From an uncultured Burkholderiales bacterium (lineage in GTDB: Bacteria; Pseudomonadota; Gammaproteobacteria; Burkholderiales; Burkholderiaceae_C): 64,000 bases of DNA. The stretch is from positions 118,599 through 182,598 of the forward strand of contig CAIZIT010000063.1 of the NCBI GenBank assembly GCA_903933115.1, read 5' to 3'. Position numbers and translations under genes: made by a program. Positions 1-8,934 of this stretch are shown one piece after another; position 1 is the stretch's first letter; each line of letters opens with the position of its first letter. The notes below the pieces were generated by a model, which saw only the letters and a program-made list of their open reading frames with translations, did no database searches and was not told the origin of the DNA.

Positions 1-2
1 AG

Positions 3-1343
3 CACAACTTTTTGGTCAAAGACGTCAAGGATTTGGCGATCACGATCAAAAAAGCCTTTCACATCGCCAGAACAGGTCGTCCAGGACCTGTTGTGGTAGA
101 CATTCCAAAGGACGTCTCTTTCAACAAAACCATGTACCACGGGTACCATGAAAGTGTTGAGATGCGCTCCTACAATCCCGTTAAAAAGGGCCATTCTGGC
201 CAGATCAAAAAGGCTCTTCAGCTTCTTCAAAACGCCAAGCGTCCCTTCATTTACACGGGTGGTGGTGTCTTGATGAGCGAAGCCTCTCAAGAGCTCAGAA
301 CCTTGGTGGACATGCTGGGTGTGCCTTGCACGAGCACATTGATGGGCCTGGGCGCATACCCCGCCTCTGATCGAAAGTTTTTGGGCATGCTCGGTATGCA
401 TGGCACCATCGAGGCCAACAATGCGATGCAAAACTGTGATGTGTTGCTGGCTGTTGGGGCGCGTTTTGATGACCGTGTGATTGGAAACCCCAAGCACTTT
501 GCTCAAAACGAGAGAAAAATCGTTCACATTGACATCGATCCTTCGAGCATTTCTAAACGTGTGAAGGTGGACGTGCCCATCGTGGGCGATGTCAAAGAGG
601 TGCTGACCGAGATGATCGCCATGATCAGGGAGAGTTCGCAAAAAATCGACCCCAATGCACTGGCATCTTGGTGGGAGAGTTTGGAGCTTTTGCGTTCAAG
701 AGATTGCTTGAAATACGACCGAACCAACACCTCCGTCATCAAACCCCAATATGTCGTTGAGACCTTGTGGAACATGACCAAAGATGCGGATGCCTATGTG
801 ACATCCGATGTGGGGCAACACCAAATGTGGGCCGCACAGTATTACCGTTTCGATGAGCCAAGAAGGTGGATCAACTCTGGTGGTCTAGGCACCATGGGCG
901 TGGGCATTCCCTACGCCATGGGCATTAAATTGGCCAAACCTGAGTCGGAAGTCTTTTGCGTGACAGGTGAAGGCTCAGTACAAATGTGTATTCAAGAGCT
1001 TTCGACTTGTTTGCAATACAACACGCCGATCAAAATCATGGCCTTGAACAACCGTTACCTCGGTATGGTCCGTCAATGGCAAGAGATTGAGTACTCCGGT
1101 CGCTACAGCAGCAGCTATATGGATGCTTTGCCCGACTTTGTGAAGCTGGCCCAAGCTTACGGTCATGTGGGCATGCTCATTGAGCGCCCTGAGGACGTCG
1201 AGCCTGCTCTCAGAGAGGCAAGGGCGCTCAAAGACAGAACGGTTTTCATGGACTTTAGAACCGATCCGACTGAGAACGTTTTCCCCATGGTTCAAGCCGG
1301 TAAGGGCATCACTGAGATGCTTTTGGGCAGCGAGGATCTTTGA
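3..1343 (+). CDS. ilvI: Acetolactate synthase large subunit (5' end outside window)
   Basis: This is the catalytic, ThDP-dependent subunit of acetohydroxyacid synthase. It condenses pyruvate with pyruvate or 2-oxobutyrate in the first common step of valine, leucine and isoleucine synthesis. The reading frame is open to the left edge (first complete codon at 3), so about 150 residues, including the ThDP glutamate region, are missing. Visible are the central FAD-type domain and the C-terminal ThDP domain with GEGSVQM followed by the NNRYLGM stretch, which binds Mg and diphosphate. It is 110 bp upstream of ilvH and is the first visible gene of an ilvIHC operon. Identification is secure; ilvI or ilvB are both used for this gene. 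Confidence 0.96.
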   Translation, partial: HNFLVKDVKDLAITIKKAFHIARTGRPGPVVVDIPKDVSFNKTMYHGYHESVEMRSYNPVKKGHSGQIKKALQLLQNAKRPFIYTGGGVLMSEASQELRTLVDMLGVPCTSTLMGLGAYPASDRKFLGMLGMHGTIEANNAMQNCDVLLAVGARFDDRVIGNPKHFAQNERKIVHIDIDPSSISKRVKVDVPIVGDVKEVLTEMIAMIRESSQKIDPNALASWWESLELLRSRDCLKYDRTNTSVIKPQYVVETLWNMTKDADAYVTSDVGQHQMWAAQYYRFDEPRRWINSGGLGTMGVGIPYAMGIKLAKPESEVFCVTGEGSVQMCIQELSTCLQYNTPIKIMALNNRYLGMVRQWQEIEYSGRYSSSYMDALPDFVKLAQAYGHVGMLIERPEDVEPALREARALKDRTVFMDFRTDPTENVFPMVQAGKGITEMLLGSEDL

Positions 1344-1453
1344 TTCGTACCTTGAGGGTATGAGGACCGATTTATTTTTTTGTTGAATCTATTGATGGCC
1401 AAGCCCATGTCTGACCCATTCGTGGGGGAGGGCCTCAAAAAGAGGAAGCCACT

Positions 1454-1945
1454 GTGAAACATATTATTTCTGTACTTTTAGAAAACGAACCTGGTGCTTT
1501 GTCACGCGTGGTTGGATTGTTCTCTGCTCGAGGCTACAACATCGAGTCTTTGACTGTCGCTCCCACTGAAGACCCCAGTTTATCGAGGATGACTCTTCAA
1601 ACCACGGGCTCAGACGATGTGATTGAACAAATCACCAAACATTTGAACCGATTGATTGAAGTGGTCAAGGTGGTGGATTTGACAGAGGGGCCCTACACAG
1701 AGCGTGAGTTGATGCTGGTGAAGGTTCGTGCGGTTGGCAAAGAGCGCGAGGAGATGAAGCGCATGGCGGATATCTTTCGCGGTCGCATCATTGATGTGAC
1801 GGACAAAAGCTATACCCTCGAGCTCACGGGCGACCAAGCGAAGAATGATGCATTTTTGCAAGCCGTTGACAGTTCTGCAATCCTTGAGACCGTTAGAACG
1901 GGACCTTGTGGAATTGGCAGAGGCGAGCGGATTTTAAGAGTTTGA
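1454..1945 (+). CDS. ilvH: Acetolactate synthase small (regulatory) subunit
   Basis: This is the regulatory subunit of acetohydroxyacid synthase. It activates IlvI and confers feedback inhibition by valine. The 163-residue length is normal for the family. The N-terminal ACT domain starts with the typical HIISVLLENEPGALSRVVGLF, and the C-terminal half has the usual GRIIDV segment. The GTG start at 1454 is preceded by a purine-rich AGAGGAAG site about eight bases upstream. It lies between ilvI and ilvC (32 bp before ilvC), consistent with one transcript. Confidence 0.96.
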   Translation: MKHIISVLLENEPGALSRVVGLFSARGYNIESLTVAPTEDPSLSRMTLQTTGSDDVIEQITKHLNRLIEVVKVVDLTEGPYTERELMLVKVRAVGKEREEMKRMADIFRGRIIDVTDKSYTLELTGDQAKNDAFLQAVDSSAILETVRTGPCGIGRGERILRV

Positions 1946-1950
1946 ATTAA

Positions 1951-2994
<1,044 letters not shown>

Positions 2995-3019
2995 TCTCGT
3001 TTTCAGTTCTTGGAGCATA

Positions 3020-3061
3020 AAAAACCAGCCGAGGCTTTGAGGAGCTTTGGCTGGTTTTTTT
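3020..3061 (+). terminator. Rho-independent terminator after ilvC
   Basis: An inverted repeat (AAAAACCAGCC paired with GGCTGGTTTTTT) closes into a stem-loop followed by an uninterrupted T run. It lies 25 bp after the ilvC stop, so it ends the ilvIHC transcript. The A-rich 5' arm could let it work on the other strand too, for the nucleoside transporter operon that converges on it. Confidence 0.85.
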
Positions 3062-3133
3062 GTTTGAGGACCATGAAGTCCGTCAAGGGCGCTATAGGTC
3101 AAACACAATCATTTCTCCACTGAATTTTGCTTT

Positions 3134-4450
3134 TTAAAACAGCAAGAGACCAATCATCGCCGCTGACAAACAAGTGGACAATGTGCCAATCAGCAATGAC
3201 TTTGCGCCCATTTGCACGATCTCCCTTTGTCTTTCAGGTGCCATGGAGCCCATTCCAGCGATGACAATGCCAAGACTGCCAAAGTTGGCAAACCCACAAA
3301 GCAAATAGGTCAATAAAACCCTCGAGTGTTCACTGATCGCGTCGGTGCTCAGTTTAGAGAGGTCCAAATAAGCGATGAATTCGTTCAGCACCAATTTCTC
3401 TCCCATCAATTGACCCGCCACTGCTGTGTCTCTCCACTCAATGCCGAGTGTCCAAGAAAAAGGTTGCATGATCCAGCCAATGATGCGCTGTATCGTGAGG
3501 GCTGAGCCATTCATATCGGGCAAGAGTTGAAGAATGCTGTTCCCTAAGGAAACCAAGGCGACCAAAACGATCAGCATCGCGATCACACTGGCCAAGAGTT
3601 TCATGCCTTGGAAGGTGCCGTCGCTGATGGCATCCATGGTGCTTTGGTACTTTTTATGGGCGTCCGTGGTGTGGAGAAGAGCTTTGATGTAACTCTTGAG
3701 GCCATGGCCTTGAAGATCAGCATCATCGAGCTTGGAGGGTGGAGTTTCAAAAAGCACTTCTTTAGGAACCGCCACCAAGCTTAAAACGATCGCTCCAGGT
3801 GCACTGATCAAGGAGGCGATGATCAGGTGAGTCACCACATGAGGTACAGCGTTTTGAAGAAAGCTTGCATAAATCACCAATACGGTACCAGAGATGGTAG
3901 ACATGCCTGTGCTCATCACCACAAAGAGCTCTGCCTTGGACAATCCGGACAAGTAGGGCCTGATGAGCAAAGGCGCCTCTACTATTCCCACAAAGACAGT
4001 AGCAATGCTGGCAAAAGACGTGGCCCCAGTCACGTTCAGGACTTTTCCAAGAAGCCATGCAAATGCCCCGATGACCAGCGGCAAGACACGCCAGTAGTAG
4101 AGAAGGGAAGAAAGTGCGCTGAAGATCAAAATCATCGGCAAAGCTTGTAATCCAAGAATAAAGGACATGCCAGGGGTTTTTTCCTCAAAGGGCAAGGGTC
4201 CACCCCCTAGGTAGCCAAAGACCAAGGACGTTCCGGCTTGAGTGGCTTTTTGAAGTTGGAGCACACTCTCATTCAAAGAGCCTAAAAAACTTTGAATGAA
4301 AGGCACTTTCAGTAAAATCAAAGCCAAAAGAAATTGGAACAACAAACCCTTGAGAAGATTTTTGTAATCGATGTTGGAACGATTGTCGCTAACAGCGATC
4401 GAGATCAACAAAATGATCACAATTCCAATGAGAGATTGATAATGATTCAT
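3134..4450 (-). CDS. CNT-family nucleoside transporter (NupC-like)
   Basis: This is an inner-membrane concentrative nucleoside transporter, driven by H+ or Na+, that imports nucleosides. It shows many hydrophobic segments, the nucleoside-binding core motif ATSFASIATVFVGIVEAPLL (the family's G/A-T-S...GQxEAPLLI pattern), and a second conserved block near the end (ANFGSLGIVIAG). The ATG at 4450 (MNHYQSLIG) is preferred because it has an AAGG site and gives the normal CNT length of about 438 residues; a TTG at 4501 is an alternative. It is the last gene of the btaA operon. Its substrate could be nucleosides released by periplasmic phosphatases or the methylthioadenosine left over from BtaA chemistry; both are inference. 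Confidence 0.88.
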   Translation of the reverse strand: MNHYQSLIGIVIILLISIAVSDNRSNIDYKNLLKGLLFQFLLALILLKVPFIQSFLGSLNESVLQLQKATQAGTSLVFGYLGGGPLPFEEKTPGMSFILGLQALPMILIFSALSSLLYYWRVLPLVIGAFAWLLGKVLNVTGATSFASIATVFVGIVEAPLLIRPYLSGLSKAELFVVMSTGMSTISGTVLVIYASFLQNAVPHVVTHLIIASLISAPGAIVLSLVAVPKEVLFETPPSKLDDADLQGHGLKSYIKALLHTTDAHKKYQSTMDAISDGTFQGMKLLASVIAMLIVLVALVSLGNSILQLLPDMNGSALTIQRIIGWIMQPFSWTLGIEWRDTAVAGQLMGEKLVLNEFIAYLDLSKLSTDAISEHSRVLLTYLLCGFANFGSLGIVIAGMGSMAPERQREIVQMGAKSLLIGTLSTCLSAAMIGLLLF

Positions 4451-4497
4451 GCCTAATGCCTTGAGCAAAACAAATGGAACCCGACGGGTCAAAACAC

Positions 4498-5538
4498 TCA
4501 AGCACCTCTTTGGATCAAATCTTGTTCGCTCAAGTGCTTGGTCCTTTTTGAAACCCAGTGCATCAATCGAGCTTTCCAGTTCAAAAAGGAGGAAGGTGTT
4601 TTGACCGCAGTATACTCAAGTCGACCCACTGCTCCTCGTTTACGTTTAAAGTCTCCAGCGCCTGAGCTGTAATTGAGCATCAGTTGATGCTCCAAGGTGT
4701 AGTTGAAAATGGCGGCAAATAAGAGTCTATAAATGCCTGGTCCGGACTCGCTTTCAATGTAGCCCAGAGCTGGGACCGTCAAGGTGTCGTCTATTTGGTG
4801 CAGAAGTGCAAATGCGACCGTCTCACCTTGTTCGTTTTTTAGGCACAATGAGGACATGTAAGCCGAATTGATCATGTCCCTGAAAAAAGTCGGCGTGTAG
4901 TTGGCGTTGAACACGCTGTGCTTTTGGATGTAAATCAAATCGTAGAGGTGTTGAAGCCACGTGGCCTCTTTTTCATCAACGACAGTGACGAGTTCGACCA
5001 ACAATTGCGATTTTTTAAGTGCGCCGATGTCCCGCATCAAATGAGAGGGCTTGCTCTTCATGCCCTGTCTTAAATCGAATTCATAAATCACACGAGCAGG
5101 TAAGAGCGCAAAGCCCAAGCTGATCAATTCTTCGATCAGTTGAGCGTGTTGATGAATCAATAAGTTGCGCACAAAAACAAAGCGCTGGCTTTGACTTTGC
5201 GCTTCCAAGCGGCATTTGTCTAGTATCTTCTTGTTTTCCTCAACAGGCCAAACATTGGTAGAGACAGGAAAGTTGCCAACGATGATGTTGCTGTTCAAAC
5301 CCATCAAATTTGCAAAATGCGAGAGCAGTTGGAGACCTTTTTTTAGTAAAAAGTGTCCTTTGACTTCCTCTGCGGCGTAATCGAACCAAGCTATTTTTGG
5401 GGAAGTGATGTAGCAGTTGGCTTTTGGCCCTTCCTCCTTTGTGATGGTGAGGGGCAGAGCGCTTTGTTCATAATGGAGCTCAGCGCCTGCATTCACCATC
5501 CACTCTTGGAGGGAATGGCCCCACTGGGGCTCATTCAT
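4498..5538 (-). CDS. GNAT/FemAB-fold acyltransferase-like protein next to btaA
   Basis: A 346-residue protein not assignable to a named enzyme. The second half resembles the acyl-CoA N-acyltransferase fold of the BioF2/FemAB type: a helical stretch ending in a TPTFFRDM-like segment, beta strands around LKNEQGETVAFALLH, then GIYRLLFAAIFNYTL and a GAGDFKRKRGA segment typical of such proteins. No signal peptide or membrane segment is visible. Its ATG overlaps the btaA stop by one base (TGATG), so translation is coupled. This argues for a role in the same lipid pathway, perhaps acting on the homoserine amino group of the BtaA product. The upstream in-frame extension to 5739 lies inside btaA and was rejected as a start. 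Confidence 0.72.
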   Translation of the reverse strand: MNEPQWGHSLQEWMVNAGAELHYEQSALPLTITKEEGPKANCYITSPKIAWFDYAAEEVKGHFLLKKGLQLLSHFANLMGLNSNIIVGNFPVSTNVWPVEENKKILDKCRLEAQSQSQRFVFVRNLLIHQHAQLIEELISLGFALLPARVIYEFDLRQGMKSKPSHLMRDIGALKKSQLLVELVTVVDEKEATWLQHLYDLIYIQKHSVFNANYTPTFFRDMINSAYMSSLCLKNEQGETVAFALLHQIDDTLTVPALGYIESESGPGIYRLLFAAIFNYTLEHQLMLNYSSGAGDFKRKRGAVGRLEYTAVKTPSSFLNWKARLMHWVSKRTKHLSEQDLIQRGA

Positions 5539-6779
5539 CAAGGATTCAATCGATAAAGGTGAAGGGCACCGTAGATGCCTGATCGATCCAGAGGTCCAAG
5601 GCTGTCGCTGACTTGTGCGTCTCTTGTCCAACGATTGGCCAACGTGCCTGTGAGACACGCATCCACTGGGGATTGAGTGCCAGCCGTCCTGAAAATGACC
5701 CTGGCACCTGGTTTTGCCGCCACGGTGATGGCGTTCCACACAGCGGTCAATTCTTGAGGGGTCATCCAGTCTTGGGCATCCAACAAGTTCACGATATCGA
5801 CCGATTGTGGGCCCAATTGAACCAGTTTTTCTCGAATGTTATTGTGCTCAATCGAAATCTTATGAACGCTGTCTCTTAAGAAGGCATAGTTTTCTTTGGC
5901 CAAATAGGGTGGAAGAGCACTTTGGCCCGTTTCATCGTATTTTCGTGCATAGGCTTGCCAAGCAAAGTAATTGTCCTTAATAGGAACAACCGTTGCCAGT
6001 TGACGGGCACGTTGCTTTAAGATTTCAGACATTTGCTCGGGTTTGTTGTCACACAAAGCGAGGTGCTGGCTTGGAGGGATGCCAAGGTTGTAAAGCGCAT
6101 AAGGACTGCTGCAAATTTTAGTCACCAATCTTGAGTCAAAGATCTTCGCAACTTTTTGATCAAACCAATTTTTTTGGTCTTCAACGGTCTTTTGTTCTAG
6201 CAATTCAGACAACTTCACGCCATGGAGTTTTGCTCCCACATGAATGATGCCGATGATTTGCCCCAATAGCCCGTATTTGTAAAATCCCTTGGCGAACATT
6301 TGAATTCTCTTGGACCCCAAAGGACCGCTTTCCCAATATTGCCTGCTCTCGGCGTCCAAGACTGGTGCAATAATGGCGTTATAGATCCGAACATTGCTGG
6401 TTGATTTTGCGATGCCGAAAAATCTAAAGAAGTCCTCGTGGTACTCAAGCGTTTTGATGGCTGCAATTTTCAAGTTGTTCAAAGCAATATGCGCATGATT
6501 GAGATCAACCACTGAAATTTTGGCAGGATTGGCCATGAGGTAAGACAAAGCGTTGCATCCACCGGAAGCAATGGTCAGCATGTGGTCTGTATCCTTGATG
6601 GACAGTGCTTTCATGTCAACAATCGGATCTTCCCAAATTTGGGTATAGACCAATCGATCAAACCACATGGCAAATATTTTGTCCTTGAGCGTTGCTTTAG
6701 ATTTGTGACCAAAGACTGCGTTGTCGAGAAGCACCTTTGATTTCTTCAAGCTTAGCGTTGGATTTTGAGTTGCATTCAT
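5538..6779 (-). CDS. btaA: S-adenosylmethionine:diacylglycerol 3-amino-3-carboxypropyltransferase
   Basis: BtaA (DUF3419 family) moves the aminocarboxypropyl group of SAM to diacylglycerol. The product is diacylglyceryl-homoserine, precursor of the phosphorus-free betaine lipid DGTS, and methylthioadenosine is released. The family signature is clear: the YTQIWEDPIVDMKAL segment, the SAM-binding MLTIASGGCNALSYL and VVDLNHAHIAL strands, and the C-terminal NLLDAQDWM segment followed by RVIFRTAG. Length is about 413 residues. The ATG at 6779 is chosen over 6839 because it has AAGGA upstream and leaves room for a promoter and Pho-box-like repeat at 6855-6870. No btaB methyltransferase lies nearby. 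Confidence 0.88.
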   Translation of the reverse strand: MNATQNPTLSLKKSKVLLDNAVFGHKSKATLKDKIFAMWFDRLVYTQIWEDPIVDMKALSIKDTDHMLTIASGGCNALSYLMANPAKISVVDLNHAHIALNNLKIAAIKTLEYHEDFFRFFGIAKSTSNVRIYNAIIAPVLDAESRQYWESGPLGSKRIQMFAKGFYKYGLLGQIIGIIHVGAKLHGVKLSELLEQKTVEDQKNWFDQKVAKIFDSRLVTKICSSPYALYNLGIPPSQHLALCDNKPEQMSEILKQRARQLATVVPIKDNYFAWQAYARKYDETGQSALPPYLAKENYAFLRDSVHKISIEHNNIREKLVQLGPQSVDIVNLLDAQDWMTPQELTAVWNAITVAAKPGARVIFRTAGTQSPVDACLTGTLANRWTRDAQVSDSLGPLDRSGIYGALHLYRLNP

Positions 6780-6852
6780 GTTAGAAATAAATCCTTGTTG
6801 ATGTAAAGATGTGTCAATTGTGAACTTTGAATATTTCATTTGAATGTTGCTT

Positions 6853-6872
6853 TTGTGACTTCTTGGTGACGT
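6853..6872 (-). promoter_or_regulatory. Candidate Pho box before btaA
   Basis: Read on the minus strand, the site is ACGTCAC-CAAG-AAGTCAC, a direct repeat of GTCAC with an 11-base period. That is the architecture of PhoB boxes (CTGTCAT-N4-CTGTCAT), with 8 of 14 consensus positions matched. It lies about 75 bases upstream of the preferred btaA start, a sensible distance for an activated -35 region. Weak alone, but BtaA is a well-known phosphate-starvation enzyme. Confidence 0.45.
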
Positions 6873-6957
6873 AACAGTGTGTTGAATGTTTGATAAAGGT
6901 TTAAAAATATCAAATAAATGTTCGGTTTTTGACTTGCTTTCGTGAACACCAAGGCTT

Positions 6958-6975
6958 ATGTCATCAAGTTTTAAT
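6958..6975 (+). promoter_or_regulatory. Candidate Pho box before the TRAP operon
   Basis: ATGTCAT-CAAG-TTTTAAT has the 7-4-7 spacing of a PhoB box and matches 10 of 14 consensus positions, 6 of 7 in the first unit. It is about 40 bases upstream of the tatT start and shares the divergent intergenic region with the btaA site, so one control region may serve both operons. Confidence 0.4.
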
Positions 6976-7015
6976 TTAAGACAGGTAATATATTTGCCAA
7001 ATATTGGTCATCAAA

Positions 7016-7915
7016 ATGTCAAATTACTTTTCAGCTCCAACTCGCCGATTGCTTTTGTCGCTCTTGGCTTTTGTTGCACTATCAGGTTGTGCAATCAATA
7101 CCTTTTTGGTCGATCAAGTTGCCAAGTCGGTTGTGACCGAGGATGCGCAGGAGGAAGACTTGTTGCTGGCGCGCGATGCGAGTCCGTTTTATCTGAAATT
7201 GACAGAAAATTTATTGTTGAGTTCTCCTGCAAATTTGAAGTTGGCTGAGTCGGTTTCTGCAGGTTTCACACAATACGCCTATGCCTTTATTGCCTTTGAG
7301 GCCGATAAGTTAGAGGCTCGCGATTACAAGGGTGCAGAAATTTTGAGGGAGCGTGCCTCCAAGATGTACGCACGTGCTTACCGACATGCCATGAAAACAT
7401 GGTCACTGAAGTTTCCTGGGTTTGACAGCAGCATCAGAAATCCAAGCTCTCTCAAAGATCCCAAGCTTGATGTGTCCTATGTGGGTTTGCTCTATTGGAG
7501 TGCCGCTTCATTGGGGGGGTGGATTTCAACAGCAAGGGATGAGCCGGACTTGATTGCAGATTTTCCTGTTGCTGTGCGCATGGCCCAATGGGCTTGGGAT
7601 TTAGATCCCAGCTATGCTCAAGGTTCCCTTGCCAGCTTAATGGGGACGTTTGAATGGGCCAACCCCAACGGATCAAAAAACAAGGCCATTGAATATTTTG
7701 ACCGTGCTATTGATTATTCCAACGAAAAAAGTTCTGGGCCTTTTGTCTCTAAAGCTGAAAGGGTTGCGGTGGATAAAAAAGACAAGGTGATGTTTGAGTC
7801 CCTGCTAAAAAAAGCCATCTCCATTGCACAAAAGTACCCCAACTTACAAAATGAAACCATGAGACTCAGAGCGCTTTGGTTGCTTGAGAATGAAGACGAT
7901 TTAATAGAAAGTTGA
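7016..7915 (+). CDS. tatT: TRAP transporter-associated TatT (TPR-like) lipoprotein
   Basis: A periplasmic lipoprotein of the TatT family, the helical TPR-like partner of TPAT-type TRAP transporters described in Treponema (TP0956). TatT trimers dock with the solute-binding protein. Residues 10-25 form a lipoprotein signal ending in the lipobox LSGC (Cys25). The rest is alpha-helical with TPR-like pairs such as FPVAVRMAQWAWDLDPSYAQGS and AIEYFDRAIDYS. The ATG at 7016 is preferred to a TTG at 7004 because translation then begins just before the signal peptide. The stop is two bases before the ATG of the binding-protein gene, so the genes are coupled. Confidence 0.85.
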   Translation: MSNYFSAPTRRLLLSLLAFVALSGCAINTFLVDQVAKSVVTEDAQEEDLLLARDASPFYLKLTENLLLSSPANLKLAESVSAGFTQYAYAFIAFEADKLEARDYKGAEILRERASKMYARAYRHAMKTWSLKFPGFDSSIRNPSSLKDPKLDVSYVGLLYWSAASLGGWISTARDEPDLIADFPVAVRMAQWAWDLDPSYAQGSLASLMGTFEWANPNGSKNKAIEYFDRAIDYSNEKSSGPFVSKAERVAVDKKDKVMFESLLKKAISIAQKYPNLQNETMRLRALWLLENEDDLIES

Positions 7916-7917
7916 CG

Positions 7918-8934
7918 ATGCGTTTTAAACTGATGATTCAAGTTTTGGTCCTGCAAGTGATCCTCGCAAGCGGTTTACAAGTTTTTGCAGCGGACAAGCC
8001 ATTAAGAATTGGAACCTTAGCCCCTAAGAATTCTTTGTACTACCGCCAACTCATTGAGGTGGCTGAGGCTTGGAAGGGCGCCACAGGGGGGAACGCCAAG
8101 TACACCGTTTACCCCGATGGCAGTCAAGGTGGCGAGACCGAACTGGCTCGAAGGATGCGAATTGGCCAACTCCAAGGGGCTTTGCTGTCGGTGGTGGGAT
8201 TGAAAGAGATTGAACCGTCCATCAGTGCCTTACAGTCTTTACCGCTGCTTTTTAAAAATTGGGAGGAGGTTGATTACGTCCGTGAAAAGCTACGCCCTGG
8301 TATGGAAAAAAAATTCCTTGAAAAAGGATTTGTTGTCTTGGCTTGGGGCGATGCGGGCTGGGTGAGATTTTTCTCAAAGGAGCCGGCATTCAGGCCCGAG
8401 GACTATAAAAAAATGAAGTTCTTCTCTTGGGGGGGGGAACCCGAGCAGCAAGAGATCATGAAGAGCTTGGGTTACACCCCAGTTCCCCTAGAGACCACAG
8501 ATATTTTGCCCTCAATTCAAACGGGAATGATCTCCGTGGTGCCTTCAACGCCTTATTTCGCCATGGCCAGTCAAATTTACAACACGGCCAACAACATGCT
8601 TGAGATCAATTGGGCGCCTGTGGTTGGCGCCTTGGTCGTGACCAAGAAGGCGTGGGACGAAATGAGTCCTGCTACCCAAGAGGCGGTTCGCCTGGCTGGT
8701 GAGAAGGCGGGAGATCAATTGAGGATCAAAGCCCGCGCAGAGGTGGAGGAGGCTGTTGAGGCCATGAAAAAGAGAGGACTCGTGGTCAATAAGCCCAATG
8801 CAGAGCAAATGAAAGAGTGGAATACTTTGGCTCTAGGCTTGTATCCAAAAATCAGAGGCACCATGGTTCCAGCTGAGACTTTTGATGAAGTTTTTAAGCA
8901 CTTGAACACCTTTAGAGCAGGTAAACAAAAGTGA
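7918..8934 (+). CDS. tatP: TRAP transporter solute-binding protein (DctP/TatP type)
   Basis: This is the periplasmic substrate-binding component of a tripartite ATP-independent transporter. A Sec signal peptide (residues 1 to about 25, ending QVFAADK) precedes the DctP fold: RIGTLAPKNSLYYRQ, YPDGSQGGETELARRMRIGQ, and the hinge-strand region after WGDAGWVRFF. The substrate cannot be deduced; TatP proteins that partner TatT may bind hydrophobic or lipid-like ligands (established for Treponema only as a structural suggestion). It follows tatT with almost no gap and overlaps the permease gene by four bases. Confidence 0.88.
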   Translation: MRFKLMIQVLVLQVILASGLQVFAADKPLRIGTLAPKNSLYYRQLIEVAEAWKGATGGNAKYTVYPDGSQGGETELARRMRIGQLQGALLSVVGLKEIEPSISALQSLPLLFKNWEEVDYVREKLRPGMEKKFLEKGFVVLAWGDAGWVRFFSKEPAFRPEDYKKMKFFSWGGEPEQQEIMKSLGYTPVPLETTDILPSIQTGMISVVPSTPYFAMASQIYNTANNMLEINWAPVVGALVVTKKAWDEMSPATQEAVRLAGEKAGDQLRIKARAEVEEAVEAMKKRGLVVNKPNAEQMKEWNTLALGLYPKIRGTMVPAETFDEVFKHLNTFRAGKQK

